A stretch of DNA of 64,000 bases from Trichopria drosophilae (taxonomy: Eukaryota; Arthropoda; Insecta; Hymenoptera; Diapriidae). Position numbers and translations under genes: made by a program. The notes below the pieces were generated by a model. The model was not told the origin of the DNA, ran no database searches, and saw nothing but the letters and a program-made list of their open reading frames with translations. This document shows, in pieces, positions 52,627 to 63,077 of the stretch. Within the stretch, counting starts at the first letter, position 1. Every line of letters starts with the position of its first letter. The stretch is taken from contig CM059584.1 in assembly GCA_030407085.1 (NCBI GenBank), positions 60,279,501-60,343,500 of the forward strand, read 5' to 3'.

Positions 52627-54610
52627 CGGGCATTTCACGTCAACAGGTTTCAGGGGGCTTAAAATTTAGCTGAGTATATCTACTTTTAATTTCCGTGTGG
52701 TATTTTTGAAAATTCAAAATTGCGGCTCCATTGCGGTGCTAAAAAGACCACATTTTCGAAAACGAAAGTAAAAAACATTCATACAATTTTATATGCCCGA
52801 GAACAATACCATTTTAACGCTTGAAGCTCGTATCAGAATTTTGAAATTCAAAATGGCCGATCCAATATGGCGGATGAATTTTTGCGAAGTGATCGGATGT
52901 TGTTGAAACTTGTTCCTCTTTGGAGGATTAAGATTCCTATTTGGAATATGCCAAATCTTCAGTTAATTCATTCAAACATGCGGCATCAAGTAAGCTTTTA
53001 AAATTGTTATCGCACTAACGAAGATGAAGATGTGCGTAACTGCCGCTACCGCAGGCAGACACCATATTGGCCGAAGTTCATGAAACTAACTTAAGCTAAT
53101 GGGAAATTCAGGATTCTCTTTTTTAAATAGTTCATGCAGTTTATTCACGTCACTGAGTAATAACCGTTTTGAAACTGTTTGCTTGTGCCCATTAACTCTC
53201 ACCGATACGCAGTCATTGTTGTGTGGCAGAATTCGGTTGCTATTATTTATTTTTCTACTGCAAAAGAAGCACATCTAACATTTGAAGCTGAATCTATTTT
53301 TTAAATAGTTCATGCAGTTCATTCACGTGACTCGCGAGTTTATAATACGATAAAATTCACTAGAATTAAAATAAAGTTAGAGATCAATAACCCATTAAGA
53401 TCTAACCCAACCGGTATGGACACAAATGTTTTATAAACATCGAAAACATGAAACGTCTTAGGAACGTTTTAGAAACGTTAAAATTGCAGACGTTTTGTGA
53501 TTGTGCCGCTTAGGAAACGGACCTGTTTTGGACAACTTTTTCGGCAGCAGAATACATGCCCTTAAAGGTGTAAAAAAAATCGGGGTGAAGATTTTTTATG
53601 CAGAATTTCATCTTCTTTCCGATGCTTGTCTTATATTTTTGATTTCATAAAATCCTGAATTGTTATAAACAATTTATTGAAAGAAAACGCTAAATTGTCG
53701 GTAAAAAATACTTTTTAATCAATGTTAACGCTTTACAAACGCACGCTCTGAACTCCAGGAAGTAAATGTTTTCCGTCCCTATAGATGTGTTGGGTTTATG
53801 AAAGTAAAAAATATTATTCCTTTTTTGTAATTCGGGGGCTAAACTGAATCCCGATAATTTTGCAACTTAATTGCTGCTGTTAACGGCGCCATCTGCAAAT
53901 CGACTTAGCATTACATGGACTTTTTAAGGGTAATAGTTCTTAAATCCGCAGGTTCCAATAATTCTTTAAACGACTAGTGTTCATACTCATATTATTATAC
54001 TATACCCCTACTAAAGATAAGCTATTTTATGTTTAACCAATTTTCAACAATATTTTGGTACTATAGAATTTTCAATTTAAATTTGTCAACCACCAGATAT
54101 GCATTGTACGACCCCAAACTCCCAGAGGAACAAGTTTCAACAGCGCCAATCACTTTCTAAAAATTCATCCGTTATATTGGATCCACCATTTCGAATCGTT
54201 TGAATCTAAGTTCAGAATCGTACTCTGCGACCCCAAAAACCCCCGAAAAATAAGTTTAGCAACATCAGATCACGTTCTAAAAATTCATCCGCCATATTGG
54301 ATCCGCTAATTTTAATTTCAAAATTCTGATGCGAGATTCGTAATTGGAGCATCCAATAACATAGAACCAAGCTCTAAAATGTGCTCAAGAAAAATGTATT
54401 TTTTTCTCTTGAGCACAAAAAACTGTATAAATGTTTTTTACTCTCGTTTTCGAAAGTGTGGTAGTTTTGGAGCCGCCAGTTTGAATTTCCAAAAATACAA
54501 CACGGAAATTAAAAGTAGTTATACTGAGCTAAATTTTAAGCCCTGAAACAATTTTTTTGTTGGTAATGAATTTCGACCAAAGAAGTGATCCGGTTGACGT
54601 ATGATGCCCG
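52627..54610 (-). mobile_element. Relic transposon of the 35045-39385 family
   Basis: The left end CGGGCATTTCACGTCAACA (52627) and a right end reading CGGGCATCATACGTCAACC on the minus strand (54610) are flanked by ATAT on both sides. The left end matches 15 of 19 positions of the 35045 element end. Subterminal regions of several hundred bases are inverted copies (52660-52930 and 54130-54560), including AGGGCTTAAAATTTAGCT and TACTTTTAATTTCCGTGT. They contain the CCAATATGGCGG-type units also found in 11474-12953. A transposase fragment survives at 53086-53274. Confidence 0.8.
53086..53274 (-). pseudogene. Transposase fragment of the same uncharacterised family
   Basis: NRILPHNNDCVSVRVNGH and KRLLLSDVNKLHELFKKE correspond to SRILPGKKDCVSVKRDG and KRLLLNNLKELYAEF in the 35045-39385 transposase. 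The fragment covers only the central block, about 60 residues. A 40-base piece of it (AAATAGTTCATGCAGTTTATTCACGT region) is duplicated at about 53298-53335. Confidence 0.8.
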
Positions 54611-55590
54611 ATATATATATCACCAAAAAGTTTGTTGTTTTAAGAAAAAAGTTTGGAGAAATTTTTAATTTTATATCGCACCCTATTTCAGAGATGTTAA
54701 GGACTTTAATTTTTTTTTGAGAACTAGTAAATACAATTTTAATGAAAAAATTTGAGCATATAGAACATACCAAAAGGTACATCGAAATAAATTTTTTCTA
54801 GAAGTTCCAACTTAACCATGATTTTTAAAATATTCCTAAAAATGTATAATTTATCCTATTTTGTTAGTTTATGATTGGCAAACTCAAAAAAAAAATCAAG
54901 AACATGTATTTTAAAGCATATTTTGGCTTTGAATTTTTCCAAAATTTTTTGCAACTGGCGTCAAGTCTACAAAAATTAAAAACCGCCTAAAAGCCAAAAA
55001 ATCGGCATAAAATCTATATCATGTCGACATAAAGCAGAAAAAGATACAAAAAATAGCCTGCAGATACAGATAAGATGGAAAGATAACCCGAAGATAGTTC
55101 ATCGTTCGGATTAAAACAATTATGCAATATTATAGCAGTTCAAAACATTAAAAAATCCATAAAATCGTCTTCAGGCAATTGTTACCGAATAAGCAAAAAG
55201 ATGTCTCAAAGACATCTAAAGAATATCTTTCAATCTGGGAAAAATATCTTAAAAATGACAAAAAGAGCTCTAAAAGGTATCTTTTGACATTTTAAAGATG
55301 TCTTTCAAATTTCCAAAAGCCATCTTTCAGATGCCGATATACTTCGACATCAATGTACATAGATACAGTGAAATAGATGGGCTTGGTCCGTGAAAGTTTG
55401 AAATTATGTTTCACGCTTCCATAAACTTTTTGGTGTATATTTTTCAGAAACCCGTCTCTTGAACCCTTGTTTTCAACAATACAATCAGTTTTATCCATTT
55501 ACAAAGGACCAATCATCTCCTTTCAGTATTAAGAAACCCGTATTATATTTACAATTATCATTTAATAAGTATCAATGTAGCCAGTCGTAT
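54611..55590. other. AT-rich sequence with a cluster of short repeated words
   Basis: 55195-55330 contains many variants of AAGATGTCT/AGACATCTTT in both orientations (for example AAAGACATCTAAAGAATATC), resembling the subterminal word clusters of 46597-47886. No ends were found. No gene. Confidence 0.4.
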
Positions 55591-56047
55591 TGGGGTACAC
55601 GGAAAGAAAGAAACACGACTGAATCCTGTCATGCGCAGCACTGGTTACTGCACTGAGAGCACGTTGGGAGAACAACTGCCCTCTGCCCGGTAATGCTGCG
55701 CACCGTCCTCGTTGGCTCGCCAGCCCGCTCAAGTTTGGGTGAGCAGCTCACCCAAAATGTCGGGCGAAAGGCGAACCCAAAGCGCGGGAAAACTGTTGAC
55801 CCGAAGGATGGTTAGATATAGCCATGCTTATGAGCCAGTGTTTACACATGTTCATTCTTATATTGAATGACGTAAACTATTGCAAAATACATTTACTAGT
55901 ATTCATTTAAAATGAATTACATTGATATAAATGAATATTAGTAAAAAGCTCTTTTTTCAGGATTGTCAAGACCGTATCTACAATATATACATCTATCGTA
56001 AAACTTAAATACGGAAACACGATCGTCCACATAAAATTTTACCCTTA

Positions 56048-56140
56048 ATATTCTTTTTGTTACAGTGTGCGTAAAGTGCGATTTTACGCATTGGTTTACA
56101 TTTTCAAACGCACTTTTCTCACACTGTAACAAAAAATATT
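56048..56140. repeat. Hairpin with 32-bp arms
   Basis: ATATTCTTTTTGTTACAGTG and CGTAAAGTGCG (56048-56080) pair with CGCACTTTTCTCACACTGTA and ACAAAAAATATT (56109-56140), with two or three mismatches and a loop of 28 bases. Confidence 0.85.
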
Positions 56141-57111
56141 CTTCGACACATGGGCGTAAACTATTTTCTGGACGAATGTGCATGCGACCCTCGCCTTCGG
56201 CTCGGTCCACAACCCGCACATTCGCAGAAAATACTTTTTCACCTTTGTATCGAAAACTACTATTAGTAAATAATAAGCTTGAATGGAGTATAACATTATA
56301 AAGTAAAAAAATAAATGAATTACCTGTTTCTCTTTTGTAGATTATTCCTACTCCAACAAAATACACGTAAATGTGCAAACTTATGTGTATATTTGCTTAA
56401 TATATTTAATAATTATATTACTTTTATTTTACAATATGTACATTTAATATAGATAAGAAATATATTCAGAAGTACACATTCAACCAACAAAAACTGCCAT
56501 TATAACAAACTTTCTGTATAATCATTTGTAGAGTGTAATGGCTTTGAACATATTTTTCATAAATGTATGTGTATCAATTTGTTTGTTTTATATTATATTT
56601 TTAAAAAGTAAACAACGGAAAATATATATATTATAAATAAAACAAAAGAAACTGATACACATGTACCCTTATGTAAAATGCTTAAGTCATCATCGAACAG
56701 CCTCCGTAGATTAACTTTTCTATAACGAAGGTTATATCATTGAGTAAGTTTATATTCTTTCATATATTTCTTATCTATCTAAATCTGTTTTCTACTCTTT
56801 ATTAATATAGGTAATATAAAACAAATAAAGAACTGATACACATATACTTGTGAGAAATAGGTTCAAGAAAGGTATAGTCGATAAGTGATTGTTCATGAAT
56901 TTTGTTATAATGGCTGTTTTCGCTAGTTGAAATTGTGTTCCTGCATATATTTCTTATCAATAGAGATATATTTTCATCTTTTTTAATTTATATAAAATAT
57001 AAAACAAAAGGAACTGATATACACGTATCTGCATGCAAAATGTTTAAGCCACTTATCATTGAACAGCCTCCATAAATTAACTTTTTTATAACAAAGGGTT
57101 CTAGGAATAAA

Positions 57112-57190
57112 CAGCCGGGGAAAAAAAAGCCAGGAAAAAAGAGCCATGGAAAAAAAAGCCAATGGAAAAAAGTCTTGGAAAAAAGCCAAT
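57112..57190. repeat. A-rich tandem words
   Basis: GCCA followed by GGAAAAAA or TGGAAAAAA is repeated five or six times with irregular spacing. No function suggested. Confidence 0.6.
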
Positions 57191-57852
57191 AAACTGACTT
57201 TTGTCCATGTTCATGTTTACAATAGATTGTCTTTAGTACCAACGAGCGGGAAAGCTTAATACTTTTGTAATGGGGGCGCAGTGGTCCGCGCATGTGGTCA
57301 TGCAGCCGATTTGTTTGAGTTGAGCAGCTCACCCAAATTCGAATATCAGCTGGCTCAAGCGAAGTCACGGAGTTTTCCTTTGATTAGTAGCGCTGCTGAC
57401 GCTGTTGGGATAGCTGTTCCCCCAACGTGCTCTCAGTGTGCGTGGCCGGTTCGCAAATACTTTCTATTTCAACTCGCTATAACTCAGTCAATTTTGAGAA
57501 TTATGAAACGAACAAAAAATGAAATTGTTCATTACAGTTTCTCAGATCTAGTGCAGAAAAAATCATATATCTAATAAATAAAAAAAGTTATTAATGTATA
57601 AAAACCCAAATTTCGCAGTTCTGCATTAAAAAATTAATAACTTTTTTTATTTATTAAGATATATCATTTTTTCTTTCTGCACTAGATGTGGAAAACTGTA
57701 ATGAACCATTTCATTTTTTATTCGTTTCAAAATTCTCAAAATTGACTGAATTATAGCGAGTTGAAATAGAAAGTATTTGCGAACTGGCCACGCAGTAACT
57801 AGTGCTGCATATGACAGGACTAAGTCGTGTTTCTTCCTTTCCGTGTACCCCA

Positions 57853-58234
57853 GTTTCTAAACCGGCGCGGCGTACGAGTTGCGTTTTACGGAAGACGCCG
57901 AACGCGTACATAAGCATCGAATACGCACATACTAGATAGGGTATCTCGAGGCTAATCCCCATATAAGCTTCTCCGACAACGCCATTAGGTGGCCGCCGCA
58001 TGGTAGGCATACGTGTGTGTCCAACATTTAAAAGTATTCGACAGCTAAATTTTTGATTAATCTTATTGCATCTTTGTGTAAAATACTCGTGAATATCTGT
58101 GTTTTCACGTATGCCCTCACGATTTCTGATATTAGCCTCTGCTTATAAATATCGAGTCTGAAGATAGTGGCCAAAGTTGGCGGCCGAAAACGTGGCATAG
58201 AAATTGTTATTTATCTGCACAAATAATTGAGGGG
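57853..58234. other. No gene
   Basis: Moderately GC-rich start, no recognisable coding sequence or element end. The 99-codon minus frame at 57711-58010 overlaps the MITE and is not supported. Confidence 0.4.
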
Positions 58235-58565
58235 CAACTATCAATTTTTTTCTGGGGGCTCCATGGCATATCCAGAAAAGGTTCATAATGTTAACAATGC
58301 GCGACGCGGTCATTTTGAAATTCCAAAATTCGAAAAATCACCAATTTTGAAATAAATTTTTAATTTTCATTAGAGAGAATCGCAAGTCGCAACTTTTTTC
58401 TGGTGACTTCTTAGTATCTCCGAACGTGAATAAAACAGTTTCTACAGTTCCACGCGACCATTTTGAAATTTTAAAATACGTCATACCACCAATTTTGAAC
58501 TGAATCTTAATTCTCGTTAGAGGCCATCGCTAATCGGCTCCAATTTTTTCTGGTGACTTCTTGGC
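58235..58565. repeat. Tandem repeat, unit about 165 bp, two copies plus a partial
   Basis: TTTTTTCTGGTGACTTCTTAG, CGCGACCATTTTGAAATT, CACCAATTTTGAA and TTCTCGTTAGAG recur at corresponding positions from about 58235, 58395 and 58545. Diverged. Confidence 0.65.
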
Positions 58566-59648
58566 ATCTTAAAATGAGAATAAAGAAGAGAATAATAAAA
58601 AAATATTTCATATACATAAAAAGAGCAAATATCTTGATATGCATTTTTTTTTAATTCCTTTTTGTCAAGTCCAAATTTTATAGTTGTGTTAAAGTTAAGT
58701 GCAAATAATATATTGCATAAATACAAGTCTTAGAAGTTGAGAATAATGTCGTTAAAAAAATATTATCTTATTAATTAAAGTTCCTTTTCGTGATTACAGT
58801 TACAGTACGCACATTTCAAATGTGTAACTTTTCTAGCCTACAATTCCGAATTTTTTTTCGGCCTATGTTTATATTGCAGAGACAGGCAATAATTTCCAAA
58901 TATTGCGCTCTCCATTTTCGTTATGAACGTATTAATTAAAAATTACAAAAATGCGGTTTAGGATGCAGATATTCCAATTTCATTTTTTGACGAGAAAATA
59001 TAAAATTTTAACATGCAATTTTTCTGGAAAACTTAAAAACTTCTTTCATATGCTGGGAATGATCAAGTAATGGCCATGCATGCGTACAACTTACTTCGGT
59101 AGTGAACGGAAACAAGTGAGCTTGAAGCTACGTCTTTCACAGTAGCATGTTCAAGGTTGTTCACCTAATTTTTCGATTTCTTACAAAATTTGTCTATTTG
59201 AAGTATAATGTAGTTGAACGGATAGGAAGAAATTTTGTTTACGGTAGGAAGCGGTGCTAACCTTCAAGATATTCGAGTCCAAACTTCAAGCATTTAGCAT
59301 GGAAGTATATGGAAAATGCACAAACACGTTTCGAACGAGACAGTTTTGTTAATTGTACAATGAGTTATCATACAATTTTTTTTAAAATATAGTATGTTGT
59401 ACTCGAAGATATTCCGAATAAAATGCTATTTCGAAGAATATATCTTGTGGTACTAATTGTCGGGAAATAGTAATATAGAGTTCATGCTTCATAACCGTGT
59501 ACACGGGCAGGTTTTACGTGCATCTATTAAACAAGTGACAGACGATTCGAACGTACTGAACTTTTTAGCTTGACGGTCCGTGGCGAAGTAACTTAAGACG
59601 TTGCCGCTAGGTGCTTTCGTCATTTCAATCATGTGCATAGATTCAATC
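58566..59648. other. AT-rich sequence, no gene recognised
   Basis: Only short frames. The minus frame 59489-59701 overlaps the end of the transposase relic in another phase and could contain its decayed continuation, but no motif is clear. Confidence 0.35.
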
Positions 59649-60640
59649 TCAATACAGAAGTACATCTCGATTTGGTATAATAGACGATCGTTGAGTAACA
59701 CAAGTACAACTTGTGGATACGATTCTAGGCATTACATACCATCCCTGTTCTTGGACATATAATTCGGTAGTTTCTCTGCTATATGTTCTAAACTGGTCAA
59801 CATCGATTTCATTACCACTAGAGAGCATTTGTAAAATTGTAGTAAACCGTTCCACTAAACGTACTTCGATATGGCAAATTCGCGCTAAAATTGTAGGTTT
59901 ATCAAAACAACGTCTGGCTGTATTGCCGGTATTTGTGTTTCCTATGCCTTGCTTCACTACATCTACAATAATACCAAGTTCCTTCTTCAAATCATTTTGA
60001 ATCTGAGATTTTCTTGCTTGTTTCAAACTTCTATTTTCTTCTCCCCTAGCACTACTTAACTTGAAATCCATGTTATTGGCAATATGGAGTAAACATTCCA
60101 TAAACCGTATTTTGCAATGTAGTGTTGATAGACCAAGCTTATAAAACTCAGTTTTCCCCGATAATTTGTCCACAGTACTTAATTTATTCATTTACGTCGG
60201 TGTAGCGTCACAAATATTGCACGAATTTGATGATTTCTGTTCAGTGATAGCGTTGCACGTTTTATCGTCGATCATTGTACGTTCAAGGCTATGTGCCACA
60301 TAAAATGTAACGTCATCAAATTCCACCGCAGTGGGAACAATATTGCTCATTTCATTTGTATAAAAATGATATTCCTCCTGTGTGTTGACTGTATTTTCTT
60401 TCATAAATGTAAACTTTATAGGACGGCAAAATCGAATTGAAGATGGACGATTATTTATCAATTTAGAATGATTGTCCTCTTTCAATTCTAATGGAACAAA
60501 AGTTATTACAGAGACTGATGACAGGCATAATCTGGGTCACTGTGTCGCAGTGTACTTTGTAGAACTTATTGACTGTAAGTCCCGTCCATGCCCCATTTAC
60601 ATTGGAAAACGAATGCCTTATTATTTAATGCCATCACAAC
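59649..60640 (-). pseudogene. RAG1/Transib-like transposase relic
   Basis: Reading from about 60605: KWGMDGTYSQ (first acidic block), a disrupted part, then one frame from about 60520 to 59649 with VSVITFVPLELK, RPSSIRFCRPI, ERTMIDDKTCNAI (acidic block), CNICDATPT, LGLSTLHCKIRFMECLL, GNTARRCFDKP, LVERFTTILQMLSSG and YVQEQGWYVMP. This order is that of the RAG1-core-like transposases of the Transib group and related unnamed insect proteins. A single in-frame TAA (just after ATPT, about 60191) interrupts it, and a shift near 59690 ends it before the expected C-terminal segment with the third catalytic acid. No TIRs were found. Moderately confident on the RAG1/Transib relationship, less on the exact family. 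Confidence 0.6.
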
Positions 60641-60799
60641 ATCAGTTGGTAATGATAACGTCAAACGTTTAACGGTGTGATCAAGCAAAGACTGCAATTT
60701 TATATATACTTAATTCTGTGTAATGTTAATGTTATTGGGATAACACCGGTTTTTAGCGGACACAATATCGTTTTTGTCCATTCGGACTTTGTTACTTTC
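60641..60799. other. Junction between the transposase relic and the LINE
   Basis: No feature recognised. The LINE 3' end should lie here but no poly(A) or repeat tail is evident. Confidence 0.3.
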
Positions 60800-61400
60800 C
60801 TATTCTTTCCTATGAGGAATTTTTATATCGAATCCCCTGTCGAACCGGACTATTCTGGTGCATCTGTGACGGCCGTCATGACGTCTCCAAGCCGCTCGGA
60901 ATCTCAGGGCCTCCCCTGCTACCACCTGTTCTATTTCCCGATGAAGGGGAGGTAAGCCCAGCATGACTTCGAGTGCAGCCGTAGGACAGGACCTCACTGC
61001 GCCCGTTGCACCGACACATGCCAAACTTTGAATCTTTCTAAGGGCCATTATGGCCCCTCTTTTGCGAACCTTTGGTCACCAGACTAAGGCAGCATATGTG
61101 ATAATGGGTTTAACTATTGCAGAGTACGCCCAAAGGGTAATATCTGGGTTAAGTCCTCAAGTTTTGCCGTATATGAGATAACAGGCCCACATGGCTCTTG
61201 TCGCTTTCTGTACCGTGTATTCTAGTAGTTCTCCCCACTTCAGCCTTCTATCCAGGATAACCCCTAGATATTTGACTTTGTCAGAATAACTAAGAGTGGC
61301 TCTATTAAAAATTATATCACGGAGGAAGATTTTGTTCCTATTCGTGAATGAAAGTACTACCGTCTTCTGCGCATTTATATGGAGTTCTTCTTTTTGGCAA
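60800..61400 (-). pseudogene. LINE RT C-terminal region
   Basis: Starts with an INAQKTVVLSFTNRN block (normally just after the catalytic box), then KVKYLGVILDRRLKWGELLEY, AYSAIVKPIITYAALVW and IQSLACVGATGAVRSCPTAALEVMLGLPPLH, a very characteristic stretch of R1/Jockey-like LINEs. Two or more stops and a shift. The RNase H domain that would follow is not visible. Confidence 0.8.
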
Positions 61401-61405
61401 TGCCC

Positions 61406-61884
61406 TTAGACTGCAGTGGCGCTGAGAGCTATTACAGAGGAGCTGCCAGCTCTGTAGACAAATTGGTACCGATGTAGTGGTGCATAATTTGCAAATTCTT
61501 CTCTTAGATATACGTCAATCATCTTCCCTAAGGTCTTAAGCAAAAAGGAACTGATACTGATTGGCCTATGAAACTTCGGATTTTCCATGGGTCTATTGCT
61601 CTGCTTCGAACTTTATCATCTTTCCATGCAAGGGGGACTTACCCCAACCGAATACTAACCCGAAATATTACCACCACGTATGACTTTAGTGTCTCTGTGC
61701 TGTTCTGGAGTAGCGCGGGAAAAATTCCGTCCACTCCCGCCGCCTTAAAAGGCTCGAAGGAACTGAGAGCCCACGTTACCTGGTTCCTGGTTATGATTTT
61801 CCCGGCAATTTTGCTTACACTGCCCCGTCTCTGCCCGTGACGTATATTGCCTGGGCTTGAGGGAGAGTTCGTTGGGAGCATCAC
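61406..61884 (-). pseudogene. LINE RT N-terminal blocks
   Basis: PFKAAGVDGIFPALLQ (61639-61884), then KFHRPISISSFLLKTLGKMID and HRYQFVYRAGSS (61406-61588), the fingers blocks of RT in two different frames. The next blocks, including the catalytic aspartates, are absent; the sequence jumps to the post-catalytic region at about 61405. Confidence 0.8.
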
Positions 61885-61916
61885 TTACCCCGGGAAATGA
61901 GAGCTCACAAGTAGCG

Positions 61917-63077
61917 CTAGCATTTCCTCTCTATTCGCAGTGAAGCTTCTCTTTTGAGAAAACCGAAACTATTTGCATGTACTTTCTTCAGGGCTTTCTG
62001 GAGACGAGCAGCTTTGGGGGTCTGCACAATCTCTTCGCAGTGTCTTCTCCACGCTGCCCTTTTGGCCTTCCTTAGCTCATTGCTATAGATCGTGAGGGTA
62101 CTTCTGTACTCTTGCTGAGAAATCCTTGATTTCTTAACCTTATCGAACTGTGTCCTAGCCAATTTTTTAAGTTTTTCAAGCTCGCTGTTCCACTGCGGTA
62201 CATTCCTTTGGACCGGATGGTTCTTCTCAGCACAGATGTCCAAATAGGACTTACTAATCAACTTTTGTAGCACATCCGCAGCTAGTTCGAGCTCGTTAGT
62301 GCTGTTTATATTCCTAATTAATCCCTCTTCGCCCTTCCTAATGCGCGACATGCAGTCCCCCCAATTGGTGAACCGCGGGTTTCTAAAGGAAGTTACATTA
62401 GCATGTTCGCAAGCCAGCTTGAATCTTATATGTGTGTGATCCAACTTTGATTCTTCGCTGGAAACGTGCCATTTAGTAATTAATTCGTCGAGAAACATAC
62501 TAGACAGGGACAAATAAATTACCACTTTCCTAATAGCATTAACAAAAGTGGGTTCACTACCCCTATTTAGAACATTGATATTAAATCTAGTAATAAATTC
62601 AAGTAATGACTCCCCTCTGCTGTTGATGTTCGTGCTTCCCCACACGATGTGGTGCGCGTTGGCGTCACAGCCAATGATGAAGTGGTGGTTAGTTTGCTGA
62701 CAATAGTTTGCCAGTTCTCCCACTGCCGTAGATGGTGCAAATGCCTCCTCCCCGGGAAAATAGGCAGAAGCAATGACCACCTTACGACCACCAATTTCGA
62801 CGATAGCCGCCACTAGGTCCCTGGAAATAAAACCTGGAAAAGGCAAGACTTTTAATCCTGTACTATGTATAATAACAGCGCTTGGATTACGCTCACCTTT
62901 GTAGTAGATAGTTCTCATATTGCCATCTAGTAGGCCCTTGACTTCCTTCCCCACGCACCATGGTTCCTGGAAGAGGCCCACCTGTATATTTCTCCAGGCC
63001 GTCGTATGCCTGGCGACGCTTGTGGCGTCCTTGGCATGGTACAGATTGGCGTGGAGGACTCTGATGTTAGGAGTCAT
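61917..63077 (-). CDS. LINE ORF2 N-terminal part: AP-type endonuclease
   Basis: 386-codon intact frame from ATG 63077. Blocks: IRVLHANLYHAKDA (asparagine), VGLFQEPW (catalytic glutamate), VIIHSTGLKVL, VVIASAYFPGEEA, HFIIGCDANAHHIVWGS (catalytic Asp/Asn), SRGESLLEFI, GSEPTFVN and LDHTHIRFKL (replacing the usual SDH). A helical linker (RKAKRAAWRRHCEEI) ends the frame by a stop before RT. ATG overlaps the ORF1 stop as ATGA. Confidence 0.85.
   Translation of the reverse strand: MTPNIRVLHANLYHAKDATSVARHTTAWRNIQVGLFQEPWCVGKEVKGLLDGNMRTIYYKGERNPSAVIIHSTGLKVLPFPGFISRDLVAAIVEIGGRKVVIASAYFPGEEAFAPSTAVGELANYCQQTNHHFIIGCDANAHHIVWGSTNINSRGESLLEFITRFNINVLNRGSEPTFVNAIRKVVIYLSLSSMFLDELITKWHVSSEESKLDHTHIRFKLACEHANVTSFRNPRFTNWGDCMSRIRKGEEGLIRNINSTNELELAADVLQKLISKSYLDICAEKNHPVQRNVPQWNSELEKLKKLARTQFDKVKKSRISQQEYRSTLTIYSNELRKAKRAAWRRHCEEIVQTPKAARLQKALKKVHANSFGFLKREASLRIERKC

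Larger units (their letters stand above)
55651..57438. mobile_element. Non-autonomous element with CACTG ends, nested in the palindromic MITE
   Basis: Ends CACTGAGAGCACGTTGGGAG (55651) and its inverse at 57438 have one or two mismatches over 26 bases. TG is duplicated on both sides (55649-55650 and 57439-57440); the empty site in the other arm has a single TG. CACTA-type (CMC) transposons have such ends and 2-3-bp duplications, so that group is the best guess. Subterminal GC-rich parts share TGAGC.GCTCACCCAAA. No transposase is visible; the 146-codon frame at 55938-56378 (-) runs across a hairpin and is not supported. Confidence 0.75.
55591..57852. mobile_element. Palindromic MITE of about 470 bp, left arm split by another element
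   Basis: The left arm (55591-55650 plus 57441 to about 57593) and the right arm (about 57626-57852) are inverted copies of some 215 bp, from TGGGGTACACGGAAAG at the outer end to AAAAAGTTATTAAT near the centre. The left arm is interrupted by 55651-57438. The uninterrupted right arm shows the original sequence (TTACTGCGTGGCC on the minus strand). Confidence 0.85.

Noticed and set aside
55938..56378. 146-codon minus-strand frame
   Set aside because: It crosses a 32-bp-arm hairpin in a non-autonomous element and shows no family motif.
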